Assembly: GCA_009823505.1 (NCBI GenBank)
Contig: VZQC01011003.1
Location: forward strand, 899,563 to 963,562
Direction of reading: 5' to 3'
Source of the DNA: Rhizomys pruinosus
Lineage: Eukaryota > Chordata > Mammalia > Rodentia > Spalacidae
DNA length: 64,000 bases
Shown: positions 23,810 through 33,995 of the stretch, piece by piece
Layout of the letters: every line of letters starts with the position of its first letter
Position numbering within the stretch: position 1 is the stretch's first letter
Made by a program: the position numbers and the translations under genes
The notes under the pieces: model-generated
What the model was told of the DNA's origin: nothing
The model's database searches: none
The model's input: the letters and a program-made list of their open reading frames with translations, nothing else

Positions 23810-23960
23810 ATTATATGCTTTTTATGAAAGAATTAAATAAATATTATATGTAAATATATATCTACAGTCATGCTTATTATTTGTTCTTTTGTCTTTGTAA
23901 TATCTAATAGCAGACTAATATTTTAAACCTATAATTTTAAAGAATGGCTTTTTTTTTTAG

Positions 23961-24029
23961 GTCCTAACTGTTCAAGATCTTGTTGATTTTTCCCCTGTTT
24001 ACCGGTGTTTACACATTTATTCAGCTTTG
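23961..24029 (+). CDS. EXOC6: EXOC6 exon c (69 bp)
   Basis: Acceptor is a run of T ending in tag, directly followed by gtc; the exon encodes VLTVQDLVDFSPVYRCLHIY then SAL, with donor gtaagt. It has 23 codons and phase 0 at both ends, so it is a symmetrical exon. DLVDFSPVYRCLHIYS is invariant between EXOC6 and EXOC6B in my memory. The preceding intron is the longest here (about 18.7 kb) and holds two large L1 insertions. Confidence 0.96.
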
Positions 24030-24139
24030 GTAAGTATACTTTGATTTTTCTGACCTTGTGTAGGCCTAGGCTCATGTGTGTTTTTGACTAAGATTTTTTT
24101 ATAATTTTAAAAATTTTTTATTATGCTTATTTATTTATG

Positions 24140-24342
24140 GATTTCATTTATTTATTTATTTATTTATTTAGTGTGTCTGTTTGTAGGAGGGTGTGCAGCA
24201 TGCCACTGCACATGCGTAGAAGTCTGAGGGCAGCTTGTAGCAGTTGGTGCTCCACCTTCCACCATGTGGGTCCCATGGATTGGACTCAGATTATCAGACT
24301 TGGCAGTGAGGTTCCTTTACCCACTGAGCCATCTTGGCAGCT
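24140..24342 (-). mobile_element. B3-type SINE
   Basis: Reverse B3 with a (TTTA)n tail, gcagcttgtagcagttgg, ending gagccatcttggcagc. Confidence 0.8.
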
Positions 24343-24683
24343 TTGTGACTAAGTTTTTAACAGCAACAAAGTTTTAAGTAAAATAAAAAATAAATAAAAC
24401 AGGCTATCCTACATATGGTAAGGGGGGCCAATTATAGTAGGCTGTATCATCCAGATTTGTGTAAGTTCATCTGTGTTGTTGACAGACTGGTGAATTTAGT
24501 ATATTTCTCAAAACAGATCCTCATTAAATGAAGCAGGACTGTACTTACGTTCTCCTTGTTTTTGTGCTGGTGTTGTATCATAGTTACTTGTCAATATTTA
24601 TTTCTACATGTGCTCATTCCATAATACATTGTTATTACTTTTGGTTAACCAATCAGTTGATTGCTTTATCAAGATATAATTCA

Positions 24684-24777
24684 GGGCTGGGATGCAGCTC
24701 AGTGTTGGAGTGCCCTGCGTAAACCTTGCAAGGGGTCTGGAGCCTATCCCTGGCACAGGTGGCCAAAAAGAAAGAAG
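24684..24777 (+). mobile_element. ID-like tRNA-derived SINE
   Basis: gggctgggatgcagctcagtg and ggagcctatccctggca. Confidence 0.6.
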
Positions 24778-24780
24778 GAG

Positions 24781-24926
24781 CGCTGGGCGTTGGTGGCGCA
24801 TGCTCGCAGCCTGCACTTGGGAGGCAGAGGCAGCGATCTTTGGAATTTCAAAGGCCCAGCCTGGTTACAGAGAGAGTTCCAGGCAGCTGGGGCTCCAGGG
24901 AGGACCGCTCCTCGAAAAGACAAAAA
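24781..24926 (+). mobile_element. B1 SINE with many small differences
   Basis: Forward B1 with disturbed stretches (gctcgcagcctgcacttgg) and a long AAAC-rich tail to about 25010. Confidence 0.8.
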
Positions 24927-25335
24927 TAAATATAAAATATACTAAAAAAAAAAAACCCAAAAACAAACAAACAAACAAACAAAAAAACAAAACAAAAAGA
25001 AAGACAGAAAGATGGAGTTCACATGACCAAAACTTTTAAGATATTCAATTAAATGATTTTAGTATATTCATAAAGATGCACAACTGCTACCACTGTCTAC
25101 CTGACGATGTTTTGTTACCGGCAAAGAAACCCCTTACTTGTTAGCAGCCACTCCCTGTGTTCCTCTCCCCACCTTGGCTACCCAGCTCACTCTCTGTCTC
25201 CGGTTTTGTCTGTTTGGGTCTCAAGACTGACTTTTTTGAGAAAGAGAGGAAAAAACGGAGAAGGGATAGACGAGTGATGGAAGCATAAAGGAAAAAGAAG
25301 GGGGAGGATATTTGGGTTATTTTATTTAAAAAAAG

Positions 25336-25738
25336 GGGCACCAGGCATGGTTGGGCATGCTTTTTTTTTTTTTTTTATTAGTTATTTCCTTTTTTTTTTT
25401 TTTTTTTATTTTATTATGTTTGTCGTGGCATGCAAGTTGTGCAATGCCGACGTGAAATCGGGAGGTCAGGAAGAGGGCGCGGACTCCCCTGGAACTGGAG
25501 TCTCCTGGAACTGGACTCAGACGCTCGTGGCGCCATTGGGTTCTGGATCGAGACCGGTCATCCGCAAGAAGTGGATCGGCGCTCGTTAACCGCTAGGGCA
25601 CCGCTCCAGCCCCCGGTGGTGCCATGCTTTTAATCCTAGCTTTGGAGGCAGAGGCAGTGGACTTTGTGAGTTCAAGGGCCAGCCTGGTCTACAGATGAGT
25701 TCCAGGACAGCTGGGGTACAGGAGACCCTGACTCAAAA
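25336..25738 (+). mobile_element. B1 SINE split by a B2
   Basis: B1 head (caggcatggttgggcatgc) at 25336-25360 resumes at 25614 (gtggtgccatgcttttaatc), with gcatgctttt duplicated. Confidence 0.8.
25361..25613 (-). mobile_element. B2 SINE with many indels, inside B1
   Basis: Reverse B2 landmarks in order, but about every 10-15 bases a base is lost or changed. Confidence 0.85.
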
Positions 25739-25739
<1 letters not shown>

Positions 25740-25773
<34 letters not shown>

Positions 25774-25828
25774 TATATACACACACACACACCACACACA
25801 CCACACAACACACACACACACACACACT
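25740..25828. repeat. (CA)n microsatellite, irregular
   Basis: CA run with CACCACACA and TATATA interruptions after the B1 tail. Confidence 0.9.
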
Positions 25829-25884
25829 TTCTTGATGTAGGCTAAAATTTATTCAGTGTCATCAGAGTCATAACAAACACCGCT

Positions 25885-26035
25885 TTCAGCTCACGCATGG
25901 TGCTCACACTTTTTTAATCTCAGCACTCATAACAGACAGAAACAGGCAGTCTCTTGAATTTGAGGTCCAGCCTGGTCCTATTATAGCAAAGCTGGTCGAT
26001 ATAGCAAGTTCATTCTAACCTGGGGTTACAGGTAA
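25885..26035 (+). mobile_element. Old B1-like SINE
   Basis: Weak forward B1 match with extra bases. Confidence 0.5.
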
Positions 26036-26047
26036 AAAAAAAGTCTC

Positions 26048-26283
26048 TGGGCTGAGAGATGGCTAGTGGTTAAGAGGCGATTGCTCTTGCGAGGACCTAG
26101 TTCGAATCCCCCAGCACCCCACATGGCGCAGAAGAACATTTTAACTTTCCAATTCCAGGAGAACTCCAGTTTCCAGGGAATCTGACCCCCTTTCTGTACG
26201 CACGCATTGCAACGAATGGTGCACCGGACCTACATGCAGACAAGTACAGTCAGACACATTAAAAAAAATAAATAAAATTAAAA
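26048..26283 (+). mobile_element. B2 SINE (internal duplication) with indels
   Basis: Forward B2 with dropped bases and a normal taaataaaatt tail. Confidence 0.88.
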
Positions 26284-26344
26284 AAAATCTCAAAAAAACA
26301 AACAGTAACAACAAAAAACTGCTTTCAGATTTAAATAGAATATT

Positions 26345-27015
26345 TTAGTGTTTTAAAATACGTTTATTGATTTGAGAATTTCATACAAAGTATTTTGATC
26401 ATATTCAGGACCCCCTGCCCCCTCCAACCTCCACCTCCACCCCCCACTTATGTAGTTCATATATATTTTTTTTTTTTCAGGCATATAAGGTAATTTTTGT
26501 GTTCTCCAAATGCTCTTGGGTGTTGAGTTACCCATCCGGAGCCTGTCAGCCTACCAGGTGTCACATCAGTGAGGAAAGGCAACTCCTTCCCCCCCTTCCC
26601 CTCTCTTCCCCCCTTTCCCCCCTTCCCCTCGTCCCCTCTTCCTCCCTTCCCCACTCTTCCCCCTTCCTCTTCCCCCTCTTCCCCCTCTTCCCCTCTTCCC
26701 CCCTCTTCTCCCCTCTTCCCCCTCTTCCCCCTCTTCCCCCTCTTCCCCCTCTTCCCCCTCTTCCCCCTCTTCCCCCTCTTCCCCCTCTTCTGTAATGATC
26801 CCTGAGCTTTGGGAAGAGGGAATGGGGTAGATATAGGTGTCACATTTAGGGCTGAACACTCCTCAGTCTTTTCTGCACATTAACCAGTTGTGTGGCTCTG
26901 TTACTTGCCATCTATTGCTAAAATAAACTTTTCTGGTGAGAGTTGAGAGATGCATTAATCTATGGACATAAGTCGTTAGGAGCTGGTTTAATATTGTGTC
27001 TGTTTAACAGAATAA
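26345..27015 (-). mobile_element. L1 3'UTR-like repeat
   Basis: Same element as 37105-37735 (shared ttgagaatttcataca, tgtaat.atccct, gttgagagatgca). It contains the CT-rich minisatellite at 26585-26791. Confidence 0.7.
26585..26791. repeat. (TTCCCCCTC)n minisatellite
   Basis: Irregular C-rich pyrimidine at the left, then a regular 9-bp unit from about 26710 to 26791. The minus strand is a series of G5 runs. Confidence 0.92.
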
Positions 27016-27029
27016 GAGTAGTAGTTTCA

Positions 27030-27292
27030 GCTGGGCGTGGTGGTGCATGCCTTTAATCCCAGCAACCAGGAGGCAGAGGTAATAAATGATATGGAATATA
27101 AAACATCAACTTGTCCTTGTGATACAAATCTATAATCCCAGCCATTCAGCAGATGTAGGCAGAAGGATCACAAGGCCAAGGTCGGCGTCAACAATGTAGT
27201 CAAAATAAAAAGTAAAGAGGGTTATGGTTGTAACTCAGTTGGCAGAGTGCTTGCCTAGCATGCAGGAGGCCTTGGGTTCAATCTCCAGTTCT
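27030..27292 (+). mobile_element. B1 fragment, old B1-like unit and ID-like SINE in series
   Basis: B1 head 27030-27078; B1-like 27095-27220; ID-like 27221-27292 (ggttatggttgtaactcag, gggttcaatctccag). Confidence 0.65.
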
Positions 27293-27619
27293 ACATAATC
27301 CACTGATGATGTGGAGAGATGAGGACCAGAAAGAAGTTCAAGGTCATCTTTGGCCAGCCTTAGCTACATAAGGTCCTATCAAAGAAAGAAAGAAAGCAGA
27401 AGAGAGGGGGGTGGAGTGGTCCAAGAAAGGAAAGATAACATTAACATTGCTCAGTTTGCCTTACAACTAGGGATTTGGTGCTAGTGTCTACAAATGAGGG
27501 ATACCAAGGCAAGTGTTTGGGAAGTGAAGTAACACAGTCCCAAACAGTGTTCTTGATATTCAGTACAAAATGCCATTCATAATTCTAGTTTGAAAATTTA
27601 AAATGACTTTTGGGATAAA

Positions 27620-27698
27620 GAAGTGAAGAAGGGAGGAGGAGGAGGAGTAGAAGGAGAAGGAGAAAGAAAGAGAAAGAGGGAGAGAGAGAAAGAGAGAA
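27620..27698. repeat. Purine-only (GGA/GAAA) tract before exon d
   Basis: Purine-rich simple sequence with only one or two pyrimidines, 45 bases upstream of the acceptor. Confidence 0.85.
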
Positions 27699-27742
27699 TA
27701 CGAATATGAGAATATTTAATTTTCCTCTTGGCTTTGTTTTAG

Positions 27743-27826
27743 GGTGATGAAGAAACATTTGAAAATTATTACCGAAAGCAAAGAAAGAAACAAGCAAGAT
27801 TGGTATTGCAACCCCAGTCAAGTATG
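27743..27826 (+). CDS. EXOC6: EXOC6 exon d (84 bp)
   Basis: Acceptor ctttgttttag, then GDEETFENYYRKQRKKQARL and VLQPQSSM, donor gtaagt; 28 codons, phase 0 both ends. The basic YYRKQRKKQARL helix is a Sec15 hallmark. A purine-only stretch of about 80 bases lies 45-120 bases upstream of the acceptor. Confidence 0.97.
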
Positions 27827-28056
27827 GTAAGTATGTGAACTTTTTAAATTAGTTACTTTTTATCTCATAACTTGCTTTAATTTTTTTCATAGCATGTATC
27901 ACTATCCATTCAATGATAAATATTTATTGAATACCTACCATTTATAATAATTGACTTAGGTCCTGAGGGTACATCCATGAACCAAACTACTGAGTCCTTT
28001 CTCTCATGAGCTTACATTCTATTAGGAAAGATGGTGAATTAAAAACAGATAAACTA

Positions 28057-28336
28057 AAGCCGGGTGTGGTGGTGCACGCCTTTAATCCTAGCACTTGGGA
28101 GGCAGAGGCAGGCGGATCTTTGTGAGTTCAAGGCCAGCCTGGTCTACAGAGTGAGTTCCAGGACAGCTGGGGCTACAGGGAAACTCTATCTCAAAAAAAA
28201 AAACTTTAATCCTAGCACTTGGGAGGCAGAGGCAGGCGGATCTTTGTGAGTTCAAGGCCAGCCTGGTCTACAGAGTGAGAGTTCCAGGACACCAGGGGCT
28301 ACAGGGAGACCCTATCTCAGAAAGACCAAAAAAAAA
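28057..28336 (+). mobile_element. Tandem B1 dimer in one TSD
   Basis: A full B1 (28057-28202) is followed by a second B1 lacking its first ~23 bases. One TSD aaaaacagataaacta at 28041-28056 and 28337-28352 encloses both. Confidence 0.92.
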
Positions 28337-28429
28337 AAAAACAGATAAACTATCAGGATATGAATGGTATGAATGATATTAAATGTTTTTGTTAGAAGAT
28401 ATGTTCTCATAGCTATTTGAAAAATACCA

Positions 28430-28569
28430 CATGCTATGCATGGTGGCACACATCTTTAATCTCATTACTCAGGAGAGAGAGGCAGGTGGATCTTTGTATG
28501 TTCTAGGCCAGCCAGATCTACATAGTGAGTTCCAGCTGGGGCTACAGGGAGACCCTGTCTCCAAAAAAA
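28430..28569 (+). mobile_element. B1 SINE, diverged
   Basis: Forward B1 from catggtggcacacatcttt to gaccctgtctcc and a short A-tail. Confidence 0.85.
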
Positions 28570-28570
28570 T

Positions 28571-28835
28571 ATTATGTGATATCTGTATTTGAATCGGGGG
28601 CAAGCTGAAAGAAGGAAGGAAGGAAGGAAGGAAGGAAGGAAGGAAGGAAGGAAGGAAGGAAGGAAGGAAGGAAATGAATTACATAAAATCTCTATTTGAA
28701 TAGATCAGTGGGGGCTATCCAAGAAAGCAAGAAAGGAAAGAAAAAAAGAAGAAAGGGAAAAAAAGAAGGAAGAAAGAAAAAGAGATCACATGGCATCTCT
28801 TTAAATAGGTTCTCAGGGGCTAGAAGCTGAGAGAC
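28571..28835. repeat. Three-copy tandem repeat of ~107 bp with purine microsatellites
   Basis: Related blocks begin at about 28571, 28678 and 28785 (acat.g.atctct.t..a.tag core, then gggg ctg), separated by (GGAA)n at 28609-28672 and an AAGG-rich run at 28722-28780. Confidence 0.75.
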
Positions 28836-28954
28836 TGAAGAGGGATGTGTTGTTAGCTCAAGTGAAAGATCGAGGTGGCTAACTAGTCACCTGAGAAGTA
28901 GGTTCTGTATTTACTTGCTTGTTATCTATCTCTTTTGAGTGTCCATTCTCTGAG

Positions 28955-29115
28955 GGCTGGCAAGATAGCTCAGTGTCTAATGCACAAGCCTAGTGACCTG
29001 AGTTTTATCCCTGGAGGCCAAGTAAAGGTGGAAGGAGACAAATGAACTTTACAAACTTGTCCTCTGACCATAGTGCATGTCCTCCTACTCCATTATACAC
29101 TAACACAATAGTAAT
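28955..29115 (+). mobile_element. B3-type SINE
   Basis: gagggctggcaagatagctcag, cctgagttttatccctgg and a (AATA)-type tail. Confidence 0.75.
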
Positions 29116-29325
29116 AATAGCTAATAGTAATAATAATCATTTGAATGTACATTTCATGAGAGTTATTTTTTGGTGTATATCCCTGGTACCTAAAAAGTAA
29201 GCAGGATATGGTAGGATCTCAATAAATATCTCAATAAATATTTATTAATCAAGTTGTAGTGACATGGAACTTTTGTGTTGTTGGTATTTATTGTTTTAAA
29301 TTGATTTTTTATTTTTCATTTTAAG

Positions 29326-29372
29326 CATGAAACAGTTGGTGGCTATAGAAGATATTTCACTCAAATTGTAGG
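29326..29372 (+). CDS. EXOC6: EXOC6 exon e (47 bp, small exon)
   Basis: Acceptor cattttaag, then HETVGGYRRYFTQIV plus two bases of a glycine codon; donor gtatgt. At 47 bp it is short, ends in phase 2 and cannot be skipped without a frameshift. Human has D where this sequence has the first G of GGYRRYF (from memory). Only a 120-bp intron separates it from exon f. Confidence 0.95.
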
Positions 29373-29492
29373 GTATGTATCTAATATGGAAGTAACTATT
29401 ACTAATTTTGTTAAATGTCAGAAATAATCATTTTCTACTTGTGCTTTCCCTTTTTTAAAAAATACATGCTATGTTGATGATTACTGTTTTAG

Positions 29493-29613
29493 GTTCTTTG
29501 TGGTGGAAGATCACATTTTACATGTGACCCAAGGATTAGTAACCAGGGCATATACTGATGAACTTTGGAACATGGCCCTCTCAAAGATAATTGCTGTCCT
29601 TAGAGCTCATTCA
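29493..29613 (+). CDS. EXOC6: EXOC6 exon f (121 bp)
   Basis: Acceptor tactgttttag; the first g completes the glycine codon, then FFVVEDHILHVTQGLVTRAY and TDELWNMALSKIIAVLRAHS, donor gtaagt. This belongs to the helical-bundle core of Sec15. The frame is intact and the residues match EXOC6 (EXOC6B has TIAALRTHS near the end). Confidence 0.97.
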
Positions 29614-29959
29614 GTAAGTCAGACTATTTATGTTAATGGTTTTAATTTAATTTAATTTGCACTGCATGATGCCAAAGGAAAACTGTATTTTTATCATCCT
29701 ACATTTTTTGATAGTTGTTCAGATTTGGAAGTAGTAATGTCAGGCTTTTGTCTGGTTGCATCAGGGTATAGTTTTGTAGCTGACTGGGAAATGATAAATC
29801 AGGCTGGTGTCATTAGCCTCAACTGATCACTGAGAAACACTACAGAGAAAGGGTTTATAATTATTCCAAATTCTTTGTTTCTAAAATAACTCCACCAGTA
29901 AACTTCAGTAGAGCTTGTTTAAAAAGTTTATAATTTTAAAAGTCTGTAATTTGGGGAGG

Positions 29960-30183
29960 AGTGCTGGAGAGATGGCTCAGCGGTTAAGAGCACTGACTGC
30001 TCTTGCAGAGGACCCAGGTTCAATTCCCAGCACCCACATGGCGGCTAAGAACTGTTTTTAACTCCAGTTCCAGGGAAGTCCGATGCCCTCTTCTGACCTC
30101 TGCAGCATTGCATGACACAGGTGCACAGACCTGCATGCAGACAGTGCATTCATACACATAAAAAATAAAACTGAAAAAAAATC
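29960..30183 (+). mobile_element. B2 SINE (no internal duplication)
   Basis: Forward B2 gctggagagatggctcagcgg to cacataaaaaataaaa. Confidence 0.93.
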
Positions 30184-30273
30184 TGTAGTTTTCACAAAAT
30201 TTGAACTCACTTGAAATAATAATTATTTTTATGTAATGAGAGTTTTTTCAGTGGGTTAAAATTAAATGACCAA

Positions 30274-30512
30274 GGGGCTGGAGAGATAGCCTACTGGTTA
30301 AGAGCACCTACTGCTCTCGCAGAGGACCTGGGTTCGATCCCCAGTGCCCACATGGTGGCTAAGAACCGTCTGTAACTCCAATTCCAGGAGAACTCCAGTT
30401 CCAGGGGAATCCGAGACCCTCTTCTGACCTCTGTGGCATTGCACGACAAGGATGCACAGACCTACATGCAGACAGTACTCTCATACACATACAAAAATAA
30501 ATAAAATTTAAA
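30274..30512 (+). mobile_element. B2 SINE (internal duplication), first of a same-site pair
   Basis: Forward B2 between aaaattaaatgaccaa copies at 30258 and 30513. Confidence 0.95.
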
Positions 30513-30528
30513 AAAATTAAATGACCAA

Positions 30529-30680
30529 GCTGGGCATGGTGGCGCACGTCTTTAATCCTAGCACTTGGGAGGCAGAGGCAGGCAGATCTTTGTGAGTTCA
30601 AGGCCAGCCTGGTCTACAGAGCGAATTCCAGGACAGCTGGGGCTATAGGGAGACCCTGTCTCGAAAAGACCAAAAAAAAT
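30529..30680 (+). mobile_element. B1 SINE, second of a same-site pair
   Basis: Forward B1 between aaaattaaatgaccaa at 30513 and aattaaatgaccaa at 30681. Confidence 0.95.
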
Positions 30681-30852
30681 AATTAAATGACCAATATTTT
30701 CCTGATGCCATCTATGGAAATAACTAACATGTTATAAGGATTTTTTTTGATCAGTGTATACTTTTCAAGAGAATTTTAAGTAAAATACCCTCATATTTAA
30801 AATTTTATAATATGTTATTGTAATTGGTAATTACGATTTAAAATACTTTGTT

Positions 30853-31080
30853 GCTGGAGAGATGGCTCAGCAGTTAAGAGCAATAACCGCTCTTACAGAG
30901 GACATAAGTTCAATTCCCAGCACCTGCATGGCAGCTAACAACTATCTGTAACTCCAATTCCAGAGGAATCTGATGCCCTTCTTCTGACCGCTGTGGGTAT
31001 TGCATGATATGGGTGCACTTACCTACATGCAGGCAATATACTTATACACATAAAATTAAAATAATAAATAAAATTAAATT
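30853..31080 (+). mobile_element. B2 SINE (no internal duplication)
   Basis: Forward B2, moderately diverged, ending in an AAAT-rich tail. Confidence 0.9.
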
Positions 31081-31677
31081 AAACTAAAAGAAAAGATTTA
31101 AAATAGGTTAAAGGAGGATTTTGTGATATTTGGATTATAAATATATTTATATTTATCAAGATTACAGATTATTGGCATATTAGCAGATAAAACTTTTCTA
31201 ATATTTTAATAAATACAATTTTGGGGATGCTGGAGCTCAGACTCTGGGCCTCATGCTCAGTAGGAACGGCTCTGCCCCTGAGTTCAGCCTGCAGCTAAGA
31301 AGAATGCATCCTATCATGGTTTATATTGAAATCAGCTCTAAGTAGATCAGATTATGCCATCATTCGTAGCAATTCCATTACATTAAATATGAATTGTAGC
31401 ATATTAAGTGTAAAATATAACATTCAAAATCTTATTAAATGCAGTTAAAGATACAGTGAATTTCACTATTCCTTTAAAAGTATTAATTTTCTTTTGGTTA
31501 ATTACTTTAGTTGTCTTTCTGACATTCAAAAAGGTAATAAATTATGTCTTGTAAGAGAATAAATTAATAAATAATAGAAAGTGAAAATGCATGGTCTATA
31601 TGGGAACCATTGTTTCATTTTCATATAACTAGTTCTCAAAAATCTAAAGACTATAGGAATACAAACACCTGTTTTCT
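31081..31677. other. Intron sequence; weak ID-like trace
   Basis: AT-rich intron. 31224-31300 (ggctctgcccctgagttcag) may be an old ID/tRNA-like element. Confidence 0.4.
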
Positions 31678-31679
31678 TT

Positions 31680-31824
31680 TGACCTTTTTGAGACAGGGTC
31701 TTCCTGTAGCCCCAGCTGTCCTAGAACTCACTATGTAGACCAGGCTGGCCTTGAACTCACAGAGATCTGCCTGCCTCTGCCTCCTGAGTGCTGGGATTTA
31801 GAGGTGTGTGCCATCACACCCACC
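31680..31824 (-). mobile_element. B1 SINE
   Basis: Reverse B1 from cctttttgagacagg to ccatcacaccca, 240 bases before exon g. Confidence 0.92.
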
Positions 31825-32066
31825 CATAAATACCTTGTTTTCTTTCATGTAATTAAACTTACTAGATATGTCATGTTATGATCTCTTCCTAAATACTTGA
31901 ATACTGAATAGAGGAAATCAGCTTTGGATATAATTAACCAAGACCTTAGTTTTATTCTTTGTCTTCTAGATTAAATGAAAAAGTTGGGGTTCTTATTTCT
32001 CAGTTTTCAGTCAACAGCTCTCTCATTTTTGTTGTTTTGTTGTGTTCCCACTCTCCTTCCCCTCAG

Positions 32067-32138
32067 TCTTACTGCACTGATCCTGATCTTGTTCTGGAGC
32101 TGAAGAATCTCATCGTAATTTTTGCAGATACTTTGCAA
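32067..32138 (+). CDS. EXOC6: EXOC6 exon g (72 bp)
   Basis: Acceptor with a good pyrimidine tract ending cccctcag, then SYCTDPDLVLELKNLIVIFA and DTLQ, donor gtaggt; 24 codons, phase 0. Reading past the donor gives VGDNLTQLVALFEYVKTYKI and a stop, which is intron read-through rather than an alternative C terminus with any support. Confidence 0.96.
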
Positions 32139-32439
32139 GTAGGTGATAACCTTACTCAGTTGGTAGCTCTTTTCGAGTATGTAAAGACATATAAAATATA
32201 GACCATGATCTTTTATTATAGTGTAGATTATAGCAAATCAGTAGTCAGAGGGATTTACGTATGCATTAGTATTCTCCTATGCCGTACTATGCCTACCATC
32301 TCCTTTGCAGATTTGAAACTTGGGCACTTCTTAGAAAATATTGTCACCTTTAAAAACATGGACCATTTCAGTTACAATAAATAAAGTATATTTGCAATTA
32401 AAAAAATATTTGCAAAAATATTTGCAAATTAAAAAAAAA

Positions 32440-32520
32440 AAGGCTTGGAGGTGTGTATCTATAATGTCCACTTTCAGAGGTGGCAGGAGGAACAGGCCAG
32501 CCTAGGCTGTACATCTAGAC
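32440..32520 (+). mobile_element. Old B1-like fragment
   Basis: Weak match: ggaggtgtgtatctataatg, gccagcctaggctg. Confidence 0.45.
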
Positions 32521-32562
32521 CTGGGGGTGAGGGTGGAGTGATTGACAAGAAAGAAATCTGCG

Positions 32563-32740
32563 GCTGGCGAGATGGCTCAGCAGGTAAATGCACCTGCTGC
32601 CAAACCTGATGACCTGAGTTCCATCCCCTGGACCACATGGTGGGAGGGGAGAACTTACTATCAGCAATTGTCCTCTGACCTCTACTTGCCTGCCTCCCCC
32701 AAACACATAGATAAATAAATAAATAGATAAATAAATGCCG
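32563..32740 (+). mobile_element. B3-type SINE
   Basis: ctggcgagatggctcagcagg, cctgagttccatcccctgg and a (AAAT/AGAT)n tail. Confidence 0.85.
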
Positions 32741-33117
32741 TACAAATTAAAAAAAGAATTTTTATTAAAAATGTTTGTAAAATGTTGAGTGAAATAAAAT
32801 AGATTCTCCATCAAAACCTTTCTCAGAGCAAATTAATACCATAGAGTACCAAAAGGGCTGTGAGTATGCTGTGTTTCTCCAGTATAATTGACCTTTGCAT
32901 GTTTTTCTTCCTTTTAGAACATCTCTTAAATCTGTAACTTCATAAAATGTGCTTTGAAAAATGTTTGTATGACCTATTTGCTTTATTATAAGGCTTTTTG
33001 CATCTTAAAGTAGTAGTTGCTTACTTTATTCTTGGAGCCAAGGAGAATATTTTACAAATTCCTTTAAGAAATTATTTCCTTTTATCTTTATTAATTTGCG
33101 TGGCCTATTTACTTTGG

Positions 33118-33261
33118 TTTTGGCTTATTTGAGACAGGGTCTCCCTTTTGCCCTAGCTGGCCTAGACTTACCATTTAGATCAGGTTGGCCTCAATCTCAC
33201 AGAGATCTGCTTGCTCTGCCTCTTGAGTGCTGGGATTGAAGGCATGCATCCCATGCCTGGC
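33118..33261 (-). mobile_element. B1 SINE, diverged
   Basis: Reverse B1 from tttgagacagggtctccc to ccatgcctggc. Confidence 0.85.
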
Positions 33262-33308
33262 TCTGTGGCCTATTTGATATCCCTAGGGTAATGTGGATTT
33301 TTTTGTTT

Positions 33309-33465
33309 CTTTTTTTTTTTTTTTTTTTTTTTTGGAGACAGGGTCTCCCTGTAGCCCCAGCTTGTCCTGGAACTCACTCTGTAGACCAGGCTGGCCTTGA
33401 ACTCACGAAAGATCCCCCTGCCTCTGCCTCCAGTGCTAGGATTAAAGGCTCGCACCGCGCCCGGC
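33309..33465 (-). mobile_element. B1 SINE
   Basis: Reverse B1 with a T-tail of about 23, flanked by tttgtttcttttt. Confidence 0.92.
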
Positions 33466-33995
33466 TTTGTTTCTTTTTTTTTTCATAAATTTTATGATCC
33501 ATGATCTATCATACTGATCTCTGTGTATTAATAAGTTTTACTTGGGACTCCTTTAATTTTATGGACCCATTTATAAGTAAACTGAGGGAGTTTTGTTGTC
33601 CTTAATGAGTTAAAGTATTATTGTTCAGAGTATGGTGTAGAGATCACTATTCTGTAAATTGTTACTAGTCTGTAAATTGTTTATTAGGTCCAAAATATAA
33701 AGTGACTGTTTCACTAAGTGTAGATTTTAGCTTAGTTGGTAGCCTGCTGTATTATGCAAGAATTATTCCATTCTAGATAGGAGCATTGGTTTAAAGTCTA
33801 TATTCTTATAGGCTTGTTATCTCTTTGTAAGATAATTGCAAACAGTTTGGGGACTAGCATTTTGAAAACAACTCAATATAGAATATTTGATATGATTTTA
33901 AGGAAGTCTGCAGAAAATTGAGTAAGAGTTAAAGACAGTATTTAAGTAATGGAGACATTGGAAAAGCAGCACTGTTGGAAACCCTTACAAATACA
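33466..33995. other. Intron sequence, no gene seen
   Basis: No repeat or coding signal recognised. Confidence 0.5.

Noticed and set aside
27301..27330. C/D-box snoRNA hint (tgatgatg near 27303)
   Set aside because: No D box or terminal stem at suitable distance; sits in a SINE tail.
28041..28352. CRISPR-like direct repeats
   Set aside because: The repeats are two B1 monomers; eukaryotic SINE dimer, no spacer array.
31959..32201. Frame extending exon g at both sides as a separate 80-codon gene
   Set aside because: Clear acceptor (cccctcag) and donor (gtaggt) show it is one EXOC6 exon read into introns.
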